This document shows, piece after piece, positions 19,301-29,405 of a stretch of 58,557 nt of DNA. This DNA is from Texas Phoenix palm phytoplasma (GTDB lineage: Bacteria; Bacillota_I; Bacilli_A; Acholeplasmatales; Acholeplasmataceae). The notes under the pieces were generated by a model, which saw nothing but the letters and a program-made list of their open reading frames with translations, was not told where the DNA came from and did not search any database. Position 1 is the stretch's first letter. Each line of letters opens with the position of its first letter. The DNA lies in contig NZ_VBRA02000007.1 of the NCBI RefSeq assembly GCF_005774685.2, forward strand, positions 1-58,557, read 5' to 3'. The translations under genes and the position numbers were made by a program.

Positions 19301-20279
19301 TAAAAAAATTTGCGAATCTTTAATTACTAAAGTAAAAATAAGAAGCGTTTTAACTTGTAATTGTGAACATGGTATTTGTGTAAAATGTTACGGTTTAAAT
19401 CTAGCTACTAATAAAGATGTAGAAATAGGAGAAGCGGTTGGAGTTATAGCAGCTCAATCTATTGGAGAACCAGGAACACAATTAACTATGAGAACTTTCC
19501 ATACTGGAGGAGTTTTATCAGTTTCCGACATAACTCAAGGGTTACCTAGAATTCAAGAATTATTAGAAGCAAGAAAACCAAAAGGACAAGCAATAATAAG
19601 TGAATATGATGGAATTATAACTAAAATAAAAAATATTAACAGTAATTCATTTGAAATTTTTATTTCACCAGATACAGACGTAAAAAAAGAAATAAGTTAT
19701 ATTACTTATCCTAATACAGAAATTTTGGTAAAAGAAAATATGAATGTCAAATCAGGACAAAAATTAACTAATGGTTCTATTGATATAAAAGAATTATTAA
19801 GAACAAGTAATACACAAGAAACTCAAAAATATATTTTAGAAGAAGTTCAAAAAGTATATCAATCTCAAAGTGTAACAATAAGCGATAAACATATAGAAAT
19901 AATTGTTAGACAAATGTTTAAACAAATAATGGTTATTTCTAGCGGAGATACTAATCTTTTACCAGGTTTAGAAATATCTGCGAAAGAATTTAAAAAAGCT
20001 AATGACAAAATGATCAGAAAAAATAAAAATCTAGCAGTAGGAAAACCTATTTTATTAGGTATTACTAGAGCTTCTTTAAAAAGTGATTCTTTTTTATCTG
20101 CTGCTTCATTCCAAGAAACTACTAAAATTTTAATAGATGCAGCTATAAAAGGTCAAAAAGATCCTTTATACGGATTAAAAGAAAATGTGATTGTAGGAGG
20201 TTTAATTCCTGCTGGAACAGGAATTTTAGATTCTATTCTTTTTAAATATCCTAAAAAAATAAAAAAAAATAAAATTTAA
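16353..20279 (+). CDS. rpoC: RNA polymerase subunit beta' with long N-terminal extension
   Basis: 1308 residues. The usual start region of beta' (RLASPNEIKQWSYGEV) begins only at about residue 160, so there is an extension of ~145 residues. The extension looks like two tandem helical repeats followed by a Lys/Asn/Glu-rich linker. Each repeat has a pattern like the helix-hairpin-helix domain at the C-terminus of RpoA (for example ELKLIGINSLKDF and ILKQKGITDNFSF). After it come the zinc site (CFC...CPKC), RPIVPLDGGRFATTD and the active-site NADFDGDQ (594-601). Near the end is the trigger-loop region (GEPGTQLTMRTFHTGG). The zinc site's first pair is C-x-C as usual. The extension could be a lineage feature; an upstream fusion is less likely because the only ribosome site seen is before 16353. 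Confidence 0.96.
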   Translation: MNLNQKIEDFFISKNQIEELKLIGINSLKDFNYYNLTDLNSFLTKKTFFKIIPILKKYFLPNSLENLGFDREIQTILKQKGITDNFSFLKTEPNILFNLFKNNNNHYEQINTILNLYNDDDKKLNSKENNFQNNKIMSEEKKYDSKKEYGSREYDYFKIRLASPNEIKQWSYGEVVNYETINYRTAKPEIGGLFCPRIFGPTKDLQCFCTKKQTLQKNTICPKCEVELTEQKVRRERMGHIELCSPIVHSWYANSSPSRIAILLGIKAKELTEIIYYASYIVMNPGSTNLKKDQIISELEYSYYLEKYGDNFNALTGAEAIKKLLKDLDLNKTIKELRNLLNNVSKQKRINVIRRLEIIESFHKSDNKPEWMVMDVIPVLPADLRPIVPLDGGRFATTDINDLYRRILNRNNRLKKQIKQKAPRLIIKNEKRMLQEAVDSLFDNVKMNKKNNSNLERNRPLKSLSEMLRGKQGRFRQNLLGKRVDYSARSVIIVGPELKIHECGIPKEMAVILFKPFILNKLQKVKGIDKKSAILLYEKMNDYVWTVLEEVVKEHPILLNRAPTLHRLGMQCFSIKVVQGKSIKLHPLVTPAFNADFDGDQMAVYLPLSLEAQAEARLLMLSSNNILDPKNGNPVLTPSQDMVLGNYYLTIEEKRDRTLTGFNAEEKNIIHKQKHRNEGKIFSDLKEAELAFFHKEIALHTRILVQPKNINSYFTEEQKEKYLITTLGKLIFNQILPSDFPYIQEPTAFNLENKTPDIYFISKGINPREKLDKAEYIEPFKKKFLSMIITLVFKKNNNTKTAEILDNIKDLGFKYSTMSGITISYSDINIYSKKEELLELVENKILEIDKWYDSGLLTSSEKKGLIIQEWKNVRDEIQEGLTVAEFFLSVHGTRKVSIDLALKTAESGYLTRRLVDVAQDNIITKNDCFSDKYFTVEKIKRDDKEIISLEQRIFGRYSAENIFDPITKDLIIEKNQLITRSISKKICESLITKVKIRSVLTCNCEHGICVKCYGLNLATNKDVEIGEAVGVIAAQSIGEPGTQLTMRTFHTGGVLSVSDITQGLPRIQELLEARKPKGQAIISEYDGIITKIKNINSNSFEIFISPDTDVKKEISYITYPNTEILVKENMNVKSGQKLTNGSIDIKELLRTSNTQETQKYILEEVQKVYQSQSVTISDKHIEIIVRQMFKQIMVISSGDTNLLPGLEISAKEFKKANDKMIRKNKNLAVGKPILLGITRASLKSDSFLSAASFQETTKILIDAAIKGQKDPLYGLKENVIVGGLIPAGTGILDSILFKYPKKIKKNKI

Positions 20280-20350
20280 TTTACAAAAATTTTAAAAAAA
20301 ATTAAATAAAATTATTTTAATCAAAATCAAATGAATAAATAATACAAACA

Positions 20351-20379
20351 TTGATTTTTTTTACAAAAAAAGATATAAT
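20351..20379 (+). promoter_or_regulatory. Promoter of the str operon
   Basis: TTGATT at 20351-20356, a 17-nt spacer and TATAAT at 20374-20379. It sits about 70 nt before rpsL and is the only strong pair in the rpoC-rpsL gap. Confidence 0.7.
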
Positions 20380-20449
20380 TAGTTGTCTGCAATTTTATAC
20401 TAAAATTAAAAAATAATTATCAAAATAATCTATAAAAGAGGTTCATTAA

Positions 20450-20869
20450 ATGCCTACTATTTCACAATTAACAAGAAAAAAAAGAACTGCTAAAAACTTT
20501 AAATCAAAATCTCCAGCGTTAAGATATAGCTTTAATAGCTTGCAAAAAAAAAATAAACAATATAATTCTCCGCAAAAAGCTGGTGTTTGTATTAAAGTTT
20601 CTACTTTAACTCCTAAAAAACCTAATTCTGCCTTAAGAAAAGTAGCTAGAGTGAGATTAAGCAACAAAACAGAAGTAACAGCTTATATTCCTGGAATAGG
20701 TCATTCTTTACAAGAACACAGTGTTGTTTTAGTAAGAGGTGGGAGAACAAAAGATTTACCAGGAGTAAGATATCAAATAATCAGAGGAGCTCGTGACGCA
20801 ACTGGAGTAAATAATAGAAAACAAAGTCGTTCAAGATATGGTGCTAAAAAAACCATTAATCAAAAATAA
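20450..20869 (+). CDS. rpsL: Ribosomal protein S12
   Basis: 139 residues. The decoding-centre loops [11 protein letters not shown] and [17 protein letters not shown] are present, the latter with Thr in place of the usual Val. S12 controls decoding accuracy. An AGAGG site precedes ATG 20450. First gene of rpsL-rpsG-fusA-tuf. Confidence 0.97.
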   Translation: MPTISQLTRKKRTAKNFKSKSPALRYSFNSLQKKNKQYNSPQKAGVCIKVSTLTPKKPNSALRKVARVRLSNKTEVTAYIPGIGHSLQEHSVVLVRGGRTKDLPGVRYQIIRGARDATGVNNRKQSRSRYGAKKTINQK

Positions 20870-20935
20870 AAAAATAATTAATCTAAAAAATTAAATTTAC
20901 AATTCTAAAAGAAAGTTAAAATAAGGTAAAATTTT

Positions 20936-21415
20936 ATGTCTCGTAAAAAAAGTGTTTATAAAAGAGATATATCTTCAGATACTGTTTATAATTCCCAAAT
21001 AATATCAAAAACAATAAACGCCATTATGAAAGATGGTAAAAAAAGCATTGCTAGAACTATTTTATATAGTGCTCTAAAAAAAGTAAAAAAAGCAACAAAC
21101 CAAGAGGCTATAGATGTTTTTAACAAAGCTTTAAATAATATTATGCCCATTTTAGAAGTACGTAATCGTGCAATAGGAAGTCAAAATTATCAAATTCCTT
21201 CAGAAGTTCTTCCTAAAAGACGTCAATCATTAGGATTAAGATGGTTAATTCAATGCGCTAAAAAACGTAATGAAAAAACTATGATAGAAAAACTAGCTAA
21301 AGAAATTATAGATGCTTCTTTAGGAACTGGATTATCAATAAAGAAAAAAGAAGATATGCATCGTATGGCTGAAGCTAATAAAGCTTTTGCGTATTATCGT
21401 TACTCTTCTTCTTAA
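20936..21415 (+). CDS. rpsG: Ribosomal protein S7
   Basis: 159 residues, normal. Recognised by the helical core (SQIISKTINAIMKDGKKSIA), the NIMPILEVRNRAIGSQNYQIP beta hairpin that touches E-site tRNA, and GLRWLIQCAKKR. It nucleates assembly of the 30S head. In the classic order between rpsL and fusA. Confidence 0.97.
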   Translation: MSRKKSVYKRDISSDTVYNSQIISKTINAIMKDGKKSIARTILYSALKKVKKATNQEAIDVFNKALNNIMPILEVRNRAIGSQNYQIPSEVLPKRRQSLGLRWLIQCAKKRNEKTMIEKLAKEIIDASLGTGLSIKKKEDMHRMAEANKAFAYYRYSSS

Positions 21416-21471
21416 TTTAATAATTTTTATGTACAACAATAATATATTAACAAGGAGATTTTATTATTATT

Positions 21472-23535
21472 ATGGGACGAGAAAAACAATTAGAAAAAAT
21501 ACGTAATATTGGTATTATGGCTCATATTGATGCTGGTAAAACAACTACAACAGAAAGAATTTTATTTCATGCAGGTAAAATTCACAAAATAGGAGAAACT
21601 CATGATGGTGATTCACAAATGGATTGGATGGAACAAGAACAAGAAAGAGGAATCACAATAACATCAGCTGCTACAACTATTTTTTGGAAAAACAATAAAA
21701 TAAATGTTATAGATACTCCAGGACATGTGGACTTCACAGTTGAAGTTTCTCGTTCTTTAAGAGTATTAGATTCTGCCATAGCAATTATTGATGCACAAGC
21801 AGGAGTAGAACCACAAACTGAAACTGTTTGGAGACAAGCTACAGAATATAAAGTTCCAAGAATTGTTTTTGTTAATAAAATGGATAAAATAGGTGCTGAT
21901 TTTGATTACGCCATAAAAACTTTGAAAGAAAAATTAGGAATAAAAGTTGCTGCTATTCAATGGCCTATAGGAAAAGAAAATAACTTTACAGGAATTATTG
22001 ATCTTTTAGAATTGACAGCATATGAATATGATGGTTCGCCAACTGAAAATAATAAAAAAATTGATATTCCAGAAAATTTAAAACAAATAGCTTTTCAAAA
22101 AAGAAAAGAATTAATCGAATTACTGTCTGAATTTGATGATAATTTAATGGATATGTTTTTAGAAAATAAAGAAATAAATTCTGATATATTAAAAAAAGTG
22201 ATCAGAAAAGCAACAATTGAAGTTAATTTTTTTCCTGTTTTATGCGGTTCTTCTTTTAAAAACAAAGGAGTTCTTAAAATTCTGGATGCAATGATAGATT
22301 ACTTACCTTCTCCTTTAGATATTCCACCAATAGAAGGTTTAGACGAACAAAATGAAAAATTAGTTCGTACGCCTTTGGATGAAAATTTTACTGCTTTAGC
22401 TTTTAAAATTATGACAGATCCTTTCGTAGGTAGATTAACTTTTTTAAGAATTTACTCTGGAAAGATAAAAACAGGAACTTATGTCAAAAATACAACTAAA
22501 AACATTAGAGAACGAGTTGGACGTATTTTGCAAATGCATGCGAACACAAGACAAGAAATAAAAGAAGCTAATGCAGGAGATATAGTTGCAATTATAGGTT
22601 TAAAAAACACAAACACAGGAAATACTTTAACATTAGAAGATGATTTTATAGTTTTAGAATCTATGAATTTTCCAGAACCAGTTATTGAAATAGCAGTGGA
22701 ACCTAAAACTAAAATAGATCAAGATAAAATATCTGTTGCTTTAGGAAAATTATCTGAAGAAGATCCTACATTTAAAGTACATATAAACCACGAAACTGGT
22801 CAAACAATTATAGCTGGAATGGGCGAATTACATTTAGATATAATTTTGGACCGTTTAAAAAGAGAATTTAAAGTACAAGCAAATGTTGCTGAACCTCAAG
22901 TTTCTTACAGAGAAACTTTAACGAAAGTTACAGAAACAGAAGGCAAATTTATAAGACAATCGGGTGGTAGAGGACAATACGGACATGTTATTATTCGTTT
23001 CGAACCTAATCAAGCAAAAGGATTCGAATTTGTAAACAAAATTGTAGGAGGAGTAGTTCCAAGAGAATATATTCCTGCAGTTAAAAAAGGTCTTGAAGAA
23101 TCTTTGCCTAATGGTATTATAGCTGGATATCCTTTAATAGATTTAAAAGCAACTTTATTAGATGGTTCTTATCATGATGTAGATTCTTCTGAAATAGCAT
23201 TTAAAATAGCTGCTTCTTTATCTTTAAAAGAAACTAAAAATAGTGGCGGCATTGTTCTTTTAGAACCAATAATGAATGTAGAAATAATAACACCTAATGA
23301 TTATGTAGGTAATGTTATTGGTGATTTAATTTCTAGAAGAGGGAAAATCGAAAATCAAGAAAATCGCAATAATAGCTTTTATATTAAAGCTTTAGTTCCT
23401 TTATCTGAAATGTTTGGTTATGCTACCAATTTAAGATCAAATACACAAGGTAGAGCTAGTTTTATAATGCAATTCTTTAATTATGAAAAAACACCTAAAA
23501 ACATTACTGAAAAGATAATTAAAGAAAGAAATTAA
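21472..23535 (+). CDS. fusA: Elongation factor G
   Basis: 687-residue translocation GTPase. G1 is [13 protein letters not shown]2 [11 protein letters not shown]3 DTPGHVDF and G4 NKMDK. Domains II-V are complete, including the domain IV loop [11 protein letters not shown] whose tip reaches the decoding site. AAGGAG at 21452-21457 lies 14 nt before the ATG; the intervening TTATTATTATT repeat makes the spacing long. There is no second fusA copy in the window. Confidence 0.98.
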   Translation: MGREKQLEKIRNIGIMAHIDAGKTTTTERILFHAGKIHKIGETHDGDSQMDWMEQEQERGITITSAATTIFWKNNKINVIDTPGHVDFTVEVSRSLRVLDSAIAIIDAQAGVEPQTETVWRQATEYKVPRIVFVNKMDKIGADFDYAIKTLKEKLGIKVAAIQWPIGKENNFTGIIDLLELTAYEYDGSPTENNKKIDIPENLKQIAFQKRKELIELLSEFDDNLMDMFLENKEINSDILKKVIRKATIEVNFFPVLCGSSFKNKGVLKILDAMIDYLPSPLDIPPIEGLDEQNEKLVRTPLDENFTALAFKIMTDPFVGRLTFLRIYSGKIKTGTYVKNTTKNIRERVGRILQMHANTRQEIKEANAGDIVAIIGLKNTNTGNTLTLEDDFIVLESMNFPEPVIEIAVEPKTKIDQDKISVALGKLSEEDPTFKVHINHETGQTIIAGMGELHLDIILDRLKREFKVQANVAEPQVSYRETLTKVTETEGKFIRQSGGRGQYGHVIIRFEPNQAKGFEFVNKIVGGVVPREYIPAVKKGLEESLPNGIIAGYPLIDLKATLLDGSYHDVDSSEIAFKIAASLSLKETKNSGGIVLLEPIMNVEIITPNDYVGNVIGDLISRRGKIENQENRNNSFYIKALVPLSEMFGYATNLRSNTQGRASFIMQFFNYEKTPKNITEKIIKERN

Positions 23536-23652
23536 AATTTTCAAAAATAATTTATTATTTCTTTATAATTATTAATTTTAATATTTTTAATATTTTTAAT
23601 AGATTAATTACAAAATAAATAAAAAACATAAATAATCAAAGGAGGCCTTAAA

Positions 23653-24843
23653 ATGGCTGTTGTATTTAAAAGAAAAAAACCACATGTAAATATAGGAACA
23701 ATAGGACACGTAGATCATGGAAAAACTACATTAACTTCAGCAATAACACATTATTTGTCATTGCAAGGTTTAGCAGAAAAACAAGATTACGAACAAATAG
23801 ATAAAGCTCCTGAAGAAAAAAAACGTGGTATAACTATTAACGCTACGCATGTTGAATATGAAACACAAAATAGACATTATGCTCATGTAGATTGTCCTGG
23901 ACATTCTGAATTTATAAAAAATATGATTACAGGTGCTGCACAAATGGATTCAAGTATTTTAGTTGTTTCCGCAGCTGACGGAGTTATGCCGCAAACAAAA
24001 GAACATATTTTATTAGCAAAACAAGTAGGAGTTCCTAAAATATTAGTTTTTTTAAACAAATGTGATTTAGTAGATGATGAAGAACTTTTAAATTTAATAG
24101 AAATGGATATCAAAGATATTTTAAAAGAAAATAAATTTGATTATGAAAATGTACCAATCATTAGAGGTTCAGCTTTAAAAGCTATTCAAGGCGATGAAAA
24201 ATATGTTAAAAGTATAGAACAATTACTTAATGCTTTAGATCAATATATTCAAGAACCAGTTCGAGAAATTAACAAACCTTTTTTATTACCTATAGAAGAT
24301 GTTTTCACTATTACAGGTAGAGGAACAGTAGCTACAGGACGTGTTGAAAGAGGACAAGTAAAAGTTGGAGATAGCGTAGAAATAGTAGGAATAAAAGAAA
24401 CTAAACAAGCTGTTGTCACTGGATTAGAAATGTTCCGTAAAAGTTTAGATGAAAATGGAGCTTTAGCGGGAGACAATATAGGTGTTTTATTACGTGGTAT
24501 TTCACGTGAACAAATGGAACGCGGACAAGTTTTAGTAAAAGTAGGTTCTATTAAACCTTATTCTAAATTTACAGCTCAAATGTACGTTCTTACTGCTAAA
24601 GAAGGCGGTAGAACAACTTCATTTACTAATAATTATAGACCACAATTTTACGTAAGAACAACTGATGTAACAGGTATTATACAAATAAAAGATCCTAATA
24701 TTCAACTAGTAATGCCTGGAGATTTAGTTGAAATAACAGTTACTTTAATACACCCAATAGCTTTAGAAAAAGGCACTAAATTTGCTGTTCGAGAAGGCGG
24801 TAAAACTGTAGGAGCTGGAACAGTAATCGATATTATAGAATAA
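23653..24843 (+). CDS. tuf: Elongation factor Tu
   Basis: 396-residue GTPase delivering aminoacyl-tRNA. G1 GHVDHGKT, G2 [14 protein letters not shown]3 DCPGH, G4 NKCD and G5 GSAL are intact, followed by two beta-barrel domains. The strongest ribosome site in the window (AAAGGAGG, 23638-23645) lies 7 nt before the ATG, in keeping with EF-Tu being a very abundant protein. Last gene of the str operon, followed by a shared terminator. Confidence 0.98.
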   Translation: MAVVFKRKKPHVNIGTIGHVDHGKTTLTSAITHYLSLQGLAEKQDYEQIDKAPEEKKRGITINATHVEYETQNRHYAHVDCPGHSEFIKNMITGAAQMDSSILVVSAADGVMPQTKEHILLAKQVGVPKILVFLNKCDLVDDEELLNLIEMDIKDILKENKFDYENVPIIRGSALKAIQGDEKYVKSIEQLLNALDQYIQEPVREINKPFLLPIEDVFTITGRGTVATGRVERGQVKVGDSVEIVGIKETKQAVVTGLEMFRKSLDENGALAGDNIGVLLRGISREQMERGQVLVKVGSIKPYSKFTAQMYVLTAKEGGRTTSFTNNYRPQFYVRTTDVTGIIQIKDPNIQLVMPGDLVEITVTLIHPIALEKGTKFAVREGGKTVGAGTVIDIIE

Positions 24844-24879
24844 TATAACATAACACAAAATTTTTCATATATCATTATT

Positions 24880-24949
24880 AAAGATAAAAAATAAAAAATC
24901 ATAAAAAACTAAAATTTTTTATGATTTTTTTACTTTTTATCTTTAATTT
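24880..24949. terminator. Bidirectional terminator between tuf and thrS
   Basis: A long A/T inverted repeat: AAAAAATCATAAAAAA (24893-24908) pairs with 24915-24930, flanked by AAAGATAAAAA/TTTTTATCTTT arms. It has T-runs on both strands, and the end of thrS lies inside the right arm. It serves two converging units. Confidence 0.8.
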
Positions 24950-26855
24950 TGTTTTCAAAAATATTAATAAATTCTTCGATTGAAACATTTTTAGAAAATT
25001 TACTTCCATATTCTCTAAAAGTCAAATTATTATTTAAAAACTCTTTTTCTCCTATAACAATTTGATAAGGTATTTTATTTTTTTGAGATTCTCTTATTTT
25101 ATAACTTAAACTATTATCTCTATCGTTTATTTCTGTACGGAAATTTTTTGTTTTCAATATTTTTTCAATATTTTGAGTATATTTTAAATATTTAATATTA
25201 TTTATAGGAATTAAAACAACTTGAATAGGAGCTAACCATAAGGGAAAAAATCCCTTATTTTTTTCTATCAAAAAAGCCATAAATCTTTCTAAAGTAGAAA
25301 TAATAGCTCTATGAATCAAAATAGGATTATATTCTTTATTATCCGAACCAACATAAGTTAAATTAAATTTTTTAGGCAACAAAAAATCTAATTGAATGGT
25401 GGACAAAGTTTCTTCATTATTTAAAGCAGTTAAAACTTGAATATCTATTTTAGGGCCATAAAACGCAGCATCACCTACACTTTCTTTATAAGGAATTTTT
25501 AATTCTGTTAAAATATTTTTCAAAATAGATTCAGATTTTTGCCAAATTATTTCATTATCAAAATACTTTTTTTTATTATTGATATCTCTAGTACTTAAAT
25601 TAAAATAATATTCTGTAATATTAAAATCTTTATAAACTTCCAAAATAAAATTAATAATTTTGATAATTTCATTTTCAATTTGATTTTCTGTAATAAAAAT
25701 ATGAGCATCATTTAAAGTCATTGCTCTAGTTCTTTGTAATCCTGAAACAGCGCCTGAATGTTCATAACGATGCATAATACCTAATTCAGCTATCTTAAAA
25801 GGCAAATCTTTATAACTACGTAATTTTTTTTTAAAAATCATCATATGATGAGGACAATTCATAGGTCTTAACACTATTTCTTCATCATTTTGTAGTTTCA
25901 TAATAGGGAACATATTTTCTTTATACAATTTTAAATGACCAGATGTTTTATATAAATCAATGTTAGCTAAAACAGGAGTATAAACATGTTGATATTTATA
26001 TTCTAATTCTTTATCAACAATATATCTTTCTATAATGCGTCTAATAGTTGCTCCTTTAGGCATCCACAAGGGAAAACCCAAACCAACATCTGACGTTAAC
26101 ATAAAAAATTCTTGTTCTTTGTTTATATTTTTATGATCTTTTTGCTTTCTTTCTTCTAATAATTTTAAATAATTTTTTAAATCTTTAGAATTAAAAAAAG
26201 AAATTCCATAAATTCTAGTTAATTTTTTATTTAATGAATTTCCTTTAAAATAAGAACCAGATATTTTTAAAAGTTTAAAATTTTGAATAATATTAGTATT
26301 TATAAGATGAATGCCTCGACAAAGATCAAAAAATTCTCCTTGAGAATAAATACTAACTTGCGATTCTTTAATTTCATCTAATATTTGTGTTTTATAATAA
26401 TTATCTTTAAACAAATCGTAAGCTTTTTTTATATTTATTTCTTTACGAATAATTTCTAATTTCTCTTTTGAAATTAAATGCATCATTTTTTCTATTTCGA
26501 TTAAAGAATTTTCAGAAATATTATAATCTAAAAAATCAATATCATAATAAAAACCTTCTTTTATAGTGGGACCAATATTTAATAGAGATTTAGGAAAAAT
26601 CCTTTTAATCGCTTGTGCTAATAAATGAGCAGTGCTATGATTTAAAATTTCTATACTTCTTTTATCTTTAATAGTTAAAATTTCTAAAAAACCATTTTGA
26701 TTTAATTTTCTATTCAATTCTATTAAATCATTATTAAATAAAGCTGCTATAGGTTTTGAATCCAAATTAAAATAATTTTGCCTTATTATTTCTATAGAAG
26801 TAATTCCGCAGGGAAAAGATTGAATTAAATTTTTATTTAATTTAATGTTAATCAT
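24930..26855 (-). CDS. thrS: Threonyl-tRNA synthetase
   Basis: 641-residue class II synthetase. The N-terminal TGS domain is followed by the HxxxH editing domain (NHSTAHLLAQAIKRIFP), then the catalytic core with motif 2 and the zinc ligands (RPMNCPHHMMIFKK, RYEHSGAVSGLQRTRAM) and the anticodon-binding domain. The editing domain is complete, so Ser-tRNA-Thr proofreading should be retained, which is not true of every mollicute. It starts at ATG 26855, about 100 nt after mnmE. Confidence 0.97.
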   Translation of the reverse strand: MINIKLNKNLIQSFPCGITSIEIIRQNYFNLDSKPIAALFNNDLIELNRKLNQNGFLEILTIKDKRSIEILNHSTAHLLAQAIKRIFPKSLLNIGPTIKEGFYYDIDFLDYNISENSLIEIEKMMHLISKEKLEIIRKEINIKKAYDLFKDNYYKTQILDEIKESQVSIYSQGEFFDLCRGIHLINTNIIQNFKLLKISGSYFKGNSLNKKLTRIYGISFFNSKDLKNYLKLLEERKQKDHKNINKEQEFFMLTSDVGLGFPLWMPKGATIRRIIERYIVDKELEYKYQHVYTPVLANIDLYKTSGHLKLYKENMFPIMKLQNDEEIVLRPMNCPHHMMIFKKKLRSYKDLPFKIAELGIMHRYEHSGAVSGLQRTRAMTLNDAHIFITENQIENEIIKIINFILEVYKDFNITEYYFNLSTRDINNKKKYFDNEIIWQKSESILKNILTELKIPYKESVGDAAFYGPKIDIQVLTALNNEETLSTIQLDFLLPKKFNLTYVGSDNKEYNPILIHRAIISTLERFMAFLIEKNKGFFPLWLAPIQVVLIPINNIKYLKYTQNIEKILKTKNFRTEINDRDNSLSYKIRESQKNKIPYQIVIGEKEFLNNNLTFREYGSKFSKNVSIEEFINIFENKIKDKK

Positions 26856-26961
26856 AATAATATATTTTTTTATATTAACCTTTTCAATTATATTATTTAA
26901 ATTTATTTTTTTAAAATTATTTATTTTAAAACTTAAGAATAAATATTTTTAATAAAAAAAA

Positions 26962-28341
26962 TTATTTTCCTAAACAAAATTTAGAAAATAATTCGTTAAT
27001 TAAAGAATCTTTTGTATTAGAACCTAAAATTTCACCTAAAGATTCATAAGCTTCTTTTAAATAAATAGTATACATATCAATAGGAATTAATGGATGATTA
27101 AGGTTTTTTTCCATCATTATTAAAGAATTTAAAGCTATTTTTACTTGTTTAATATGCCTAGCATTAGACAAATAATTAAAATCCTTATTTTGTAATTTGT
27201 TTAATTTAAACATTTTTAAAATATTTTCTTTTAAAAAATTAATCCCTTTTTTTGTAATATTAGAAATCAAAATAACTTTTTCATTTAAAGAAGGAATATT
27301 TAATTTATTAGGTAAATCTGATTTACTACCGATCAAAATTCTAAAATGTTTTTTAGTTAATTTTAATAAAAATTCATCATCTTTTTCTAATTCATTACTT
27401 TGATCTAATACCAATAAAACCAACTCAGTATCCTTTAAAATATGTTTAGCTTTTTGAATTCCTATTTTTTCTAAATAATCTTGCGTCTCTCTAATGCCAG
27501 CTGTATCAATTAAATTCAAATTAATACCACCAATATTTACTTGTTCTGAAACAAAATCCCTTGTTGTTCCAGCTATATCAGAAACAATAGCTCTTTCTTC
27601 ATTTAATAAAATATTTAATAAACTTGATTTTCCAACATTAGGTTTACCCAAAATTAAAGTTTTAATACCATTTTTGATAAAAGTATTTTTTACAGAACAA
27701 TTTAAAATATTTTTAATTTTATCAATTAAAATTTTTGTTCTAAATAAAATTTTTTTATTAGTAACGATAGGAATATCATCATATTCAGGATAATCGATAT
27801 TAACTTCTATTTCGCCTAATAAAGATAAAATATCTTGTTGCAATTCAGAAACTAATTTAAAAGTATTTTTTTGTAATCCAAACTGAGCTAATTTTAAAGC
27901 ATTTTCATTTTGAGCATGAATTAAATCCATAATTGATTCTGCTTGAGTCAAATCTATTTTATTATTTAAAAAAGCTCTTTTACTAAATTCGCCAGGTTGA
28001 GCCAATCTTATTCCTAAAGATAAAACCCTTTCTAATAATAATTGAGATATCAAAATACCTCCATGACCATTAATTTCTATAATATCCTCACCAGTAAAAG
28101 AATTAGGTTTTTTAAAAATAGAAATTAAAACTTCATCTAAAATATCTCCTTTTTCATCTAAGATAAAACCATTATGAATAGTATGAGATAATTCTTTTAA
28201 TAAATTTTTTTTTTTGCTATTTTTAAATTTAAATATTTTACAAATTTTTTTAATCGCTTCAGGCCCGCTAATTCTTATAATAGAAATACTTCCGGTACCT
28301 AAAGGAGTTGAAATAGCTGCAATAGTATCATTTAAAAACAT
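26962..28341 (-). CDS. mnmE: tRNA modification GTPase MnmE
   Basis: 459 residues. With MnmG it installs the aminomethyl-type modification on U34 of tRNAs. The N-terminal folate-binding domain ([31 protein letters not shown]) is followed by helical parts around a G domain: [30 protein letters not shown] and GSKSDL. The C-terminus is FCLGK, matching the essential C-[ILVF]-GK motif. The start overlaps the end of the nrnA-like gene by 14 nt. Confidence 0.97.
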   Translation of the reverse strand: MFLNDTIAAISTPLGTGSISIIRISGPEAIKKICKIFKFKNSKKKNLLKELSHTIHNGFILDEKGDILDEVLISIFKKPNSFTGEDIIEINGHGGILISQLLLERVLSLGIRLAQPGEFSKRAFLNNKIDLTQAESIMDLIHAQNENALKLAQFGLQKNTFKLVSELQQDILSLLGEIEVNIDYPEYDDIPIVTNKKILFRTKILIDKIKNILNCSVKNTFIKNGIKTLILGKPNVGKSSLLNILLNEERAIVSDIAGTTRDFVSEQVNIGGINLNLIDTAGIRETQDYLEKIGIQKAKHILKDTELVLLVLDQSNELEKDDEFLLKLTKKHFRILIGSKSDLPNKLNIPSLNEKVILISNITKKGINFLKENILKMFKLNKLQNKDFNYLSNARHIKQVKIALNSLIMMEKNLNHPLIPIDMYTIYLKEAYESLGEILGSNTKDSLINELFSKFCLGK

Positions 28342-29317
28342 TTTTTGACCTCAAAAATTTATTATTATTTTTTTTTAAATAATCACTGATAGACTTTTGC
28401 AATAATATTATAATTTTATCAACTTCTTCTTTTGTTTTAACAATTACACCACAAGCTCTAAAATGTCCTCCACCACCAAATTTATTAGCTATATCATCTA
28501 TTTTAGGTCCTAAAGAACGAATACTTAATTTCCAATTACCGTTAGATAGTTGAATAATAAAAGCCCAAACAGGATAATTTTCAACATTATTCAAAACATT
28601 AACTATTGAAAAAGCTTTTTCAATAGTTAAATTAAATTTTTCCACTTCAGAAATAGTAGTCTTAAAATAAATAAATCCTTTTTCAGCTATAAAATTATTT
28701 AAAACATATCCTTGATATCTTAAAATATTTAAACTTTGAATATTAATTTTTTTATCTATTTCAAAAATATTTATTCCATAACTTAACAATTCAGAAGCAA
28801 TTCTTAAAGTTTTTTCATTAACTCTTTCAAAACGAAAATTACCAGTATCAGTAACCATTCCAACATATAAAGGTAATGCGCCTTTTCTAGTTATTTTAAA
28901 ATCATTTTTTTCTTTAAAAGAATAAATCATTTCAGAACAAGAAGAAAAAGAACTATCTACCCATTGATGATCTCCAAAATTTTCAATCAATAAATGATGA
29001 TCTATTCTAATAATCTTTTTCCCTAATTTATATCTCAAATCACTAATAACATTGCTTTGTCCACAATCAACAACAAAAACTAAAGCATTTTTATAAAAAT
29101 TATCATTAATTATATCCATTTTTCCTAAAAAAGATAAATTATTATTAACTTCGCCAACAGAATAAACTTTTTTTTCAGGATAATTTGTTTCTATTATGTT
29201 TTTTAATCCTAATTGTGAGCCATAACTATCTCCATCAGGATTTTTATGACTATGGATTATAATAGTATCAAATAATTCAATATATTTTCGAATAAATTTC
29301 ATTTTATTTTTTAACAT
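28328..29317 (-). CDS. DHH/DHHA1 phosphoesterase (NrnA-like)
   Basis: 329 residues. N-terminal DHH domain motifs are [19 protein letters not shown] and DTGNFRF; the C-terminal DHHA1 motif is [11 protein letters not shown]. This is the bifunctional oligoribonuclease/pAp-phosphatase (NrnA) or c-di-nucleotide phosphodiesterase-like group without a sensor domain. It may degrade nanoRNAs left by mRNA decay or dephosphorylate pAp; the sequence does not decide. An AGAAGG site precedes the start, and a second Met six codons in is an alternative. Confidence 0.88.
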   Translation of the reverse strand: MLKNKMKFIRKYIELFDTIIIHSHKNPDGDSYGSQLGLKNIIETNYPEKKVYSVGEVNNNLSFLGKMDIINDNFYKNALVFVVDCGQSNVISDLRYKLGKKIIRIDHHLLIENFGDHQWVDSSFSSCSEMIYSFKEKNDFKITRKGALPLYVGMVTDTGNFRFERVNEKTLRIASELLSYGINIFEIDKKINIQSLNILRYQGYVLNNFIAEKGFIYFKTTISEVEKFNLTIEKAFSIVNVLNNVENYPVWAFIIQLSNGNWKLSIRSLGPKIDDIANKFGGGGHFRACGVIVKTKEEVDKIIILLQKSISDYLKKNNNKFLRSKNVFK

Positions 29318-29405
29318 TTTCCTTCTCTTTATAATTAAAATTTTTTTTAATTTTGTTTATATGTGTGAAAAAAAATAAAAAAAATTCAAAAAATCAATAA
29401 ATTTA